Assembly (NCBI RefSeq): GCF_009789225.1 | Contig: NZ_WSTA01000008.1 | Location: forward strand, 1 to 64,000 | Source of the DNA: Agromyces seonyuensis | Lineage (GTDB): Bacteria; Actinomycetota; Actinomycetes; Actinomycetales; Microbacteriaceae | Reading direction: 5' to 3' | Length of the DNA: 64,000 nucleotides | Shown: positions 58,728 to 64,000 of the stretch, piece after piece | Numbering within the stretch: the stretch's first letter is position 1 | Layout of the letters: each line of letters starts with the position of its first letter | The notes under the pieces: generated by a model | The model's input: only the letters and a program-made list of their open reading frames with translations | What the model was told of the DNA's origin: nothing | The model's database searches: none | Program-made: the position numbers and the translations under genes

Positions 58728-59600
58728 TCAGGCCGGCAGCAACCGGCGGAGCACCTCGGCGCTCATCTCGGCGCTGCGGAGCGGCGACCCGCCGATCCAG
58801 TTCTTGTGGGTCTCGAGGATCACGGCTTCGACGCGAAGGGATGCCGCGCGCTCGACGATCGCGTCGATGGCGAGGTTCCCGGTGCCGAGCTCGACGCTGT
58901 CGACCTTGACGATGGGCGTCATCGTCGGTCCCGTCGTGCGTGATCCGCGATCGGTGAGGTGGATCAGGCGCACGCGCTCGCCGAGCGACTCGAGCAGTGC
59001 GAGCGGGTCAGCGCCGGCGGTGGCGGCCCAGAAGCAGTCGAGTTCGAAGCCGACGGCGTCCGCGTCGGTCAGGTCGACGAGCGCGGCGAACGCGGTACCG
59101 CCGGAGCCCAGACGCCGGAACTCGGCGGTGTGGTTGTGGTACAGGAGCCGAACGCCGTCGGAGGAGAGGTTCCGGCCGGCGGTGTCGAGTCGCCCGGCGA
59201 GCCGTCGCACCGCGACGCCGTCGCCGTAGTCGAACCGGTGCATGCCGGTGACGACGACGTTGCGGGTGCCGAACGCGGCGGCTCGCGCGGCCACCGCCTC
59301 CGGGTCTGATTCGATCGTGCCGAGGTCCTCGTGCAGTGCGGCGACCGACAGGCCGGACTCGGCGACCAGGCGCCACCAGTCGAGGCGTCCGCCCTTGCCC
59401 ACCGGCATCCCCGCCGCCTTCGTGAGCGCGCGCACGAAGAGCGAGGTCGGCCGGGTCATGAAGCCGTTGAGCTCGATCGCCTCGAACCCGGCCGCGACCA
59501 GGCGCGCGAGCGTTTCGCGCGCCTGATCGTCGGTCGACGTGATCCGGCCGATCTGGATCTGCTGGATCCCGCGCAGCGGCCGCTGCGCCGTGGGCGGCAC
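58728..59600 (-). CDS. Sugar phosphate isomerase/epimerase (AP_endonuc_2 fold)
   Basis: 290 residues. TIM-barrel family of xylose-isomerase-like proteins: A-G-F-E-A-I-E-L-N-G-F near residue 35, R-L-L-Y-H-N-H-T-A-E-F near 150 (metal His/Glu), G-F-E-L-D-C-F-W near 185, R-L-I-H-L-T-D-R-G near 215, V-I-L-E-T-H-K near 265. The reaction is sugar or inositol isomerisation, or a keto-glycoside step as in 3-keto-glycoside pathways. The GTG at 59600 is 3 nt after the SDR stop; there is no good Shine-Dalgarno, so translation is probably coupled. Confidence 0.85.
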   Translation of the reverse strand: MPPTAQRPLRGIQQIQIGRITSTDDQARETLARLVAAGFEAIELNGFMTRPTSLFVRALTKAAGMPVGKGGRLDWWRLVAESGLSVAALHEDLGTIESDPEAVAARAAAFGTRNVVVTGMHRFDYGDGVAVRRLAGRLDTAGRNLSSDGVRLLYHNHTAEFRRLGSGGTAFAALVDLTDADAVGFELDCFWAATAGADPLALLESLGERVRLIHLTDRGSRTTGPTMTPIVKVDSVELGTGNLAIDAIVERAASLRVEAVILETHKNWIGGSPLRSAEMSAEVLRRLLPA

Positions 59601-59603
59601 GGG

Positions 59604-60437
59604 TCAGACCGTCTCGCCGGCGTCGGCGAGGAGGGTGCTGCCGGTCATGATCATCGACAGGTCGCTCGCGGCGAAGAGCACGACGCGCGCGATGTCGTCT
59701 GGGGTGCCCATGCGGCCGATCATGCTCGTGTTCATGACCTCGAGCGGGGGCATCTCGATGCCGGCCGCGGCGGCGGCCTCTGCGCCCGCCTTCGCGGCCG
59801 CGAGGTTGCCCTCGGTGGGCACGAAGCTCGGCGCGACGCCGAGCACACGGATGCCGAGCGGGGCGAGGTCCACCGCGAGCGACTTCGTCATACCGAGCGC
59901 GGCGTGCTTCGATCCCACGTACGCGGCCATGCCGGGGAAGGCCACCTGCACGCCCGCGGTCGAAATGATGTTGACGATCACGCCGCCGGAGCCGTCGGCC
60001 GACATACGGCGCGCGGCCTCGCGCGAGCCGAGGAAGACGCCGCGCGCGTTGACGGCGAACGTCGCGTCCCACATCTCGTCGGGCATCATCGTGACGGGCG
60101 CGTTCGGGAAGATCCCGGCGTTGTTGACCCACACGTCGATGCCGCCGAGTTCGGCGACCGCGAGGTCGGCGGCGGCCGCGACCGAGGCCGCATCGGCGAC
60201 GTCCGCGCGAGTGCTCGCGACGCGCACCCCGTATCGATCCGCGAGGTCCGCGGCGGCGGCCTGCGCGGCATCCGCGTTGAGGTCGATCAGCAGCAGGTCG
60301 GCGCCGGCCTCGGCCAGGCGGGCCGCAATGGCCTTGCCGAGCCCCTGGGCGGCGCCGGTGACCACGGCGCGACGACCGGCGAGCGAGAGCAGGTCGGTCA
60401 GCGGGCGGTTCGAGACGTCGGCGAACGGGAAGCTCAT
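59604..60437 (-). CDS. SDR family oxidoreductase
   Basis: 277 residues. V-T-G-A-A-Q-G-L-G near residue 26, N-N-A-G-I near 105, Ser in IISTAGV, Y-V-G-S-K (YxxxK), IRVLGVAPSFVPT. It ends A-D-A-G-E-T-V in place of DGG. It stands between the GH1 gene (ATGA overlap) and a sugar isomerase/epimerase, so it likely oxidises or reduces a sugar released in this operon. Confidence 0.9.
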   Translation of the reverse strand: MSFPFADVSNRPLTDLLSLAGRRAVVTGAAQGLGKAIAARLAEAGADLLLIDLNADAAQAAAADLADRYGVRVASTRADVADAASVAAAADLAVAELGGIDVWVNNAGIFPNAPVTMMPDEMWDATFAVNARGVFLGSREAARRMSADGSGGVIVNIISTAGVQVAFPGMAAYVGSKHAALGMTKSLAVDLAPLGIRVLGVAPSFVPTEGNLAAAKAGAEAAAAAGIEMPPLEVMNTSMIGRMGTPDDIARVVLFAASDLSMIMTGSTLLADAGETV

Positions 60438-61672
60438 GCTGCGACCTCCGCCGACTCGAGTCCGTTTCGCTGGGCAACCTCGCCGAGCCACGCGAGGCTC
60501 GGCTTCGGGGTGCGGGCGAACGTGTCGCGGTCGACCGCGATCAGGCCGAACGTCGGCTCCCAGTGGCCCCATTCGAAGTTGTCGAGCAGCGACCAGTGCA
60601 GGTAGCCGCGCACGTCGATGCCGTCGGCGATCGTGCCCGCGAGGCCCTGCAGGGCTTCATCGGTGTAGCGGATGCGCTGGGTGTCATCGGCCGTGGCGAT
60701 GCCGTTCTCCGTGATCACGATCGGGGTGTGCTCACTGATCTCCCAGGCGTGGCGCACCGCCATCGCCAGCGAGTCGGGACGGAACGAGGTCCCGACGAGC
60801 GTGTTGTCGGGAGCGGGCGGGTGCGGCACGAGTCCGTTCGCGTCGACCTGCTGGCTCGAGTACGCCTGAACTCCGACGAAGTCGTCGCCGCGCGAGCCCT
60901 CCCAGTACACGTCCTCCTTGCCGAAGCGGATCTGGAGGAGCTTCTCCTCACCGCCGGGCGCCGCGGTCAGCGCGCCGGCTGCGATCGTCCACCCGACCTT
61001 CGCGCCGGTGCGCTCGCGAACGATCGCGCGGGCCGCGTGGTGGATGCGGGTGAACAGGCGCCCGATCTCGGGATCGGCATACGTGAGGAACTCACTGTGC
61101 GTCTGCTTCTGCTCGTCGTCGCCGTCGGCCTCGACCGTGGGACTGGTCCACTCGCCGCCGGAGGCCGCGAGGTGGCGCATCGCGGTCATGATCGCTGCCT
61201 GCATATTGGGCTCGTTCATGGTCGCGACCCACTCGACGCCGTCGAGGATCGTGCAGGCCTGCTCGACATACGCGCAGAACAGTTCCTGCGCCTCGGGGCC
61301 GTCCCAGCCGCCGAGAGCGGCGAACCACTGCGGCGTGGTGAAGTGCTGCAGCGTCACGACCGGGGTCACGCCGAGTTCGAGGCAGAACTCGATCATGCGG
61401 CGGTAGTGCGCGAGCTCGGCCTTCGAGAAGTGCCCGCGCACCGGCTCGATGCGCGACCACTCGAGGCTGAAGCGGTAGGAGGTGAGTCCGGCGTCGGCGA
61501 GCAGCTGGATGTCCTCGCGGTACCGGTGGTAGCTGTCGACGGCGTCGCCGGAGAGCTCCATGCCGGGCATCATCTGCTCGCGGGCCCACCAGTCGCTGTT
61601 GACGTTGTTGCCCTCGATCTGGTGGCCGGCGGTCGCGGCCCCCCAGAGGAACCCGTCGGGGAAGGTGGTCAT
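60434..61672 (-). CDS. GH1 beta-glucosidase
   Basis: 412 residues, typical bacterial GH1 length is near 450. F-L-W-G-A-A-T-A-G-H-Q-I-E-G-N near the start, W-S-R-I-E-P, acid/base in A-T-M-N-E-P-N near residue 157, nucleophile in V-I-T-E-N-G near 325. The C-terminal W-S-L-L-D-N-F-E-W-G-H-W-E is the aglycone/-1 site block. It hydrolyses beta-glucosides (or galactosides/fucosides). The ATG overlaps the GH78 stop (ATGA). With the rhamnosidase it could take apart rhamnosyl-glucosides such as rutinosides, as an inference. Confidence 0.92.
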   Translation of the reverse strand: MTTFPDGFLWGAATAGHQIEGNNVNSDWWAREQMMPGMELSGDAVDSYHRYREDIQLLADAGLTSYRFSLEWSRIEPVRGHFSKAELAHYRRMIEFCLELGVTPVVTLQHFTTPQWFAALGGWDGPEAQELFCAYVEQACTILDGVEWVATMNEPNMQAAIMTAMRHLAASGGEWTSPTVEADGDDEQKQTHSEFLTYADPEIGRLFTRIHHAARAIVRERTGAKVGWTIAAGALTAAPGGEEKLLQIRFGKEDVYWEGSRGDDFVGVQAYSSQQVDANGLVPHPPAPDNTLVGTSFRPDSLAMAVRHAWEISEHTPIVITENGIATADDTQRIRYTDEALQGLAGTIADGIDVRGYLHWSLLDNFEWGHWEPTFGLIAVDRDTFARTPKPSLAWLGEVAQRNGLESAEVAA

Positions 61673-64000
61673 GCGTTCGTCCTCTCGTTCAGTGCGTGGG
61701 TGGTGTCGGAGATCGTGGCGGATGCCTCGAATCGGCCGGCCCCGACCAGGTGTTCGGCGCCGTCGGGCAGGATGACCCGAGCGGTGGTGCCCGACGGGAT
61801 GTCGGCCATGAGCTGCAGACGCTCGCCCTCGAGCCGCCACTCGACGGCGATGGTGCCGTGCGGGCTCTCGTAGGATCCGCGGGCCCAGGTGATGCCTCCG
61901 CCGGGCACCGGGGCGATGACGACGCGTTCCCAGCCGATCGAGTCGGCCTCCTGACGGAGCCCGAGCGTGTGGGTGTGCAGGAACCGCATCGCGGCGCCCT
62001 TGCTGTAGTGGTTCAGCGACTCGTGGGCGTCGCCGTGCTCGTCGATGCCCTCCCAGTCCTCCCAGATCGTGGTCGCGCCGCGGTCGAGCATGTACCGCCA
62101 CGACGGTGCGGTGCGCTGCTGCAGGAGCTCGTACGCGACATCCGCGCGCCCGTGGTCGGCGAGCACCTGCAGCAGGTCGCCGGTCGCGAGGAACCCGGTG
62201 CCGACGTGCGTACCCGCCTCTCGGATCAGCTCGACGAGGCGTTCGAGGGCGGCCTCACGGAGCTCGGCGGGCACGAGCCCGAACTCGAGCGCGCGCACGT
62301 AGGCCGCCTGCGTGTCGGTCGTGGTCGTGCCGTCGGGGCGCAGGTAGGCCTGCCGCCAGGCGTCGGCGATGCGCTTGGCGGTCGCCGCGTAGCGGGCGGC
62401 ATCCTCATCACGGCCGAGGATGCCCGCGATGCGCGCGAGCGTCGCCGTCGAGCGGTGCAGGTAGGCGGTGCCGACCTCGCCCTTGTCGGCCATGAACCAG
62501 GCCATCGGGTTGTGCTTGATCGGGTCGATGCGGTTGCCGTCGGCGTCGCGCTGCGTGGGCTCGGTCCACTCGCCCCAGTGGAAGGTGCCGTCCCAGAGGT
62601 ACTGCTCGAACGGCTCCGGCTCCGCAGAGGCCTGCATGCGCGCGAAGTGGCGCGTGGTGCGGGCCTGCTCGAGTGCCCAATCGACCCAGCGGATCATCGC
62701 GTCGACGTTCTCGGCGAGCACCTGCTCGTCGCCGTACGCCAGGTACAGCTCCCACGGCACCGCGACGATCGCGTCGCCCCAGCCCGACGACCCGGTCATC
62801 ATGGCGAACTGGTCGTCGAGGTGGTGCTTGATGCGCCGCCCGTCGGGCGAGAAGTTCGCGATGCGGCCGTCGTCGAGCTGGTCGTCGCGCACCGAGCGCA
62901 GCCATTTGCGGCTGAATCCGAGCACGTCGTACAGCCGCGTCGCCATGGGCGCGAACACCTGGTAGTCGCCCGTCCAGGCGAGCCGCTCGCGGGTCGGGCA
63001 GTCCGTGGGCACGTCGACGGCGTTGCCGCGGAAGCTCCAGTCGGCGATGCCGTGGAGGCGATTCAGGGTCTCGTCGCTGCACTCGAACGCACCCGTTCGC
63101 CGCAGGTCGGTCTGCACGATGCGCATCTGCACGGATGCCGCCGCGGGCGCGCCGCCGTCGGATCGGGCGATGCGGGCGTAGCGGAAGCCGTGCACGGTGT
63201 GGCGGGGCTCGAACTCGCCGCCCGGCTCCCCCGCCACGACCTCGTCGCGCTGCACGAACGCCTTGCGCCCCTCCGGCCGCTCGGAGTCGAGGTGGGAGGT
63301 GTCGAGGTCGCCGTCGCGACCGAGGGCCTCGCCGTAGTCGATGACCGTGCGGGTGCCCGGCACGCCGAGGTCGGTGAGCCGGATCCATCCGGACGCATTC
63401 TGGCCGAAGTCGGCGATCACCCGGCCGTCGGCGAGCCGGTGCAGCTCGACCGGCGTGCGGGTCTCGACGACCCGAACGGGCGGTGCGGGCGACCAGTCGA
63501 TCGCGGGCGGGGCGTCGACGACGTCGAGGAGGACGGATGCCTCGGGCTGCGCGCTGGCCCCGAGGTCGAGCGTCTGGCCGTCCATGAGGTCGGCGCGGGT
63601 GATCGCCGACGGGCGGCTCGTCCACGTCTCATCGCTGCGCACGACGCGACGGCTGCCGTCGGCGAGTTCGAGGTGCAGTTCGGCCCGGGCGCCGAGCGTC
63701 GTGCCCCAGCCGGCGGGCAGCCGGAACGCGCCCACCTGGCCGCGGAACCAGCCGTCGGAGAGCTCGAGCTCGATCGCGTTGTCGCCGTCCTGGAGGAGTG
63801 ACGTGACGTCGGTCGCCTGCGCGTAGAGCGTGCGGTCGTAGGAGGTCGAGCCGGGCGCGAGCTCGATCGTGCCGACGCGTGCGCCGTTCACGGTCGCCGT
63901 GTAGACGCCGAGTGCGGTGGTGTAGAACCGCGCCGACACGACCGGCCCGGCCAGCGCGAACCGGCCCGCGAGCACGTGGGCCGGGCGCTTGCCGTACCCG
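61669..64000 (-). CDS. GH78 alpha-L-rhamnosidase, N-terminus beyond the window
   Basis: At least 777 residues; the frame is open to the right edge, so the N-terminus lies outside. The Bac_rhamnosid_N domain shows T-T-A-L-G-V-Y-T-A-T-V-N-G and A-P-G-S-T-S-Y-D. Beta-sandwich domains follow, then the (alpha/alpha)6 barrel: D-V-P-T-D-C-P-T-R-E-R-L-A-W-T-G-D near residue 330 of the visible part is the GH78 hallmark. E-W-T-E-P and G-A-T-T-I-W-E-D-W-E-G-I also fit. It releases terminal L-rhamnose from plant glycosides. It is the most upstream gene visible in the second sugar operon. Confidence 0.93.
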   Translation of the reverse strand, partial: GYGKRPAHVLAGRFALAGPVVSARFYTTALGVYTATVNGARVGTIELAPGSTSYDRTLYAQATDVTSLLQDGDNAIELELSDGWFRGQVGAFRLPAGWGTTLGARAELHLELADGSRRVVRSDETWTSRPSAITRADLMDGQTLDLGASAQPEASVLLDVVDAPPAIDWSPAPPVRVVETRTPVELHRLADGRVIADFGQNASGWIRLTDLGVPGTRTVIDYGEALGRDGDLDTSHLDSERPEGRKAFVQRDEVVAGEPGGEFEPRHTVHGFRYARIARSDGGAPAAASVQMRIVQTDLRRTGAFECSDETLNRLHGIADWSFRGNAVDVPTDCPTRERLAWTGDYQVFAPMATRLYDVLGFSRKWLRSVRDDQLDDGRIANFSPDGRRIKHHLDDQFAMMTGSSGWGDAIVAVPWELYLAYGDEQVLAENVDAMIRWVDWALEQARTTRHFARMQASAEPEPFEQYLWDGTFHWGEWTEPTQRDADGNRIDPIKHNPMAWFMADKGEVGTAYLHRSTATLARIAGILGRDEDAARYAATAKRIADAWRQAYLRPDGTTTTDTQAAYVRALEFGLVPAELREAALERLVELIREAGTHVGTGFLATGDLLQVLADHGRADVAYELLQQRTAPSWRYMLDRGATTIWEDWEGIDEHGDAHESLNHYSKGAAMRFLHTHTLGLRQEADSIGWERVVIAPVPGGGITWARGSYESPHGTIAVEWRLEGERLQLMADIPSGTTARVILPDGAEHLVGAGRFEASATISDTTHALNERTNA

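Overview
The window is high-GC DNA with dense actinobacterial-style operons: many 1-4 nt ATGA/GTGA stop-start overlaps, GTG starts, MmpL-type transport, FprA-type and 7Fe ferredoxin electron transfer, and IclR/MarR/TetR/AraC regulators. A member of the Actinomycetota, plausibly Microbacteriaceae, is the best guess. This is an inference from gene content, not a placement.

Layout. (1) 1-104: the last 33 codons of an IS481-type transposase. (2) 0.1-7.4 kb: an MMPL exporter and three small membrane or unknown proteins whose promoter regions carry the same 18-bp inverted repeat, then a MarR/SDR divergent pair with a 20-bp operator, then a TetR divergent from a DDN-like reductase plus SDR operon. 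A 45-codon HepT-like remnant follows. (3) 7.7-37.5 kb: a large oxidative catabolic region. It holds a type I Baeyer-Villiger monooxygenase with an EthD-like partner, two cytochrome P450s, each followed by a small ferredoxin, two 7Fe ferredoxins, two FAD-dependent ferredoxin reductases, an Mrp/ApbC Fe-S carrier, four SDRs, an aldehyde dehydrogenase, a cyclase-family hydrolase, a CaiB CoA-transferase, a thiolase with an OB-fold partner, an MFS exporter and a five-gene Dpp/Opp-type importer. Promoters in this block share GAAC-N4-GTTC-like palindromes next to TTGACA boxes, and an IclR regulator sits among them, so one regulon is likely. The gene set fits uptake and oxidative breakdown of a hydrophobic cyclic compound such as a terpenoid. 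The substrate cannot be read from sequence.

(4) 37.7-46.0 kb: a scrambled accessory islet. Three direct copies of a ~320-bp repeat, each beginning with the T-arm and acceptor 3' side of a tRNA, delimit two segments. The first holds a truncated RHS/Hint polymorphic toxin, its translationally coupled immunity candidate and an intact IS3 element. The second holds a HEAT-repeat fragment, a truncated protein of unknown type and a decayed IS3 transposase. The third repeat abuts a Gfo/Idh/MocA oxidoreductase gene that is cut after about 26 codons. (5) 46.0-64.0 kb: sugar catabolism. One operon encodes a GH2 enzyme, glucuronate isomerase, fructuronate reductase, mannonate dehydratase and gluconokinase, with a divergent AraC regulator and a GPH-type glycoside/hexuronide symporter. 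A second operon encodes GH78, GH1, SDR, sugar isomerase/epimerase, GH43 and SDR enzymes and runs off the right edge.

Together, regions 3 and 5 would suit an organism that strips sugars (rhamnose, glucose, glucuronate, an arabinose/xylose-type sugar) from plant glycosides and oxidises the aglycone. This link is a hypothesis based on proximity only.
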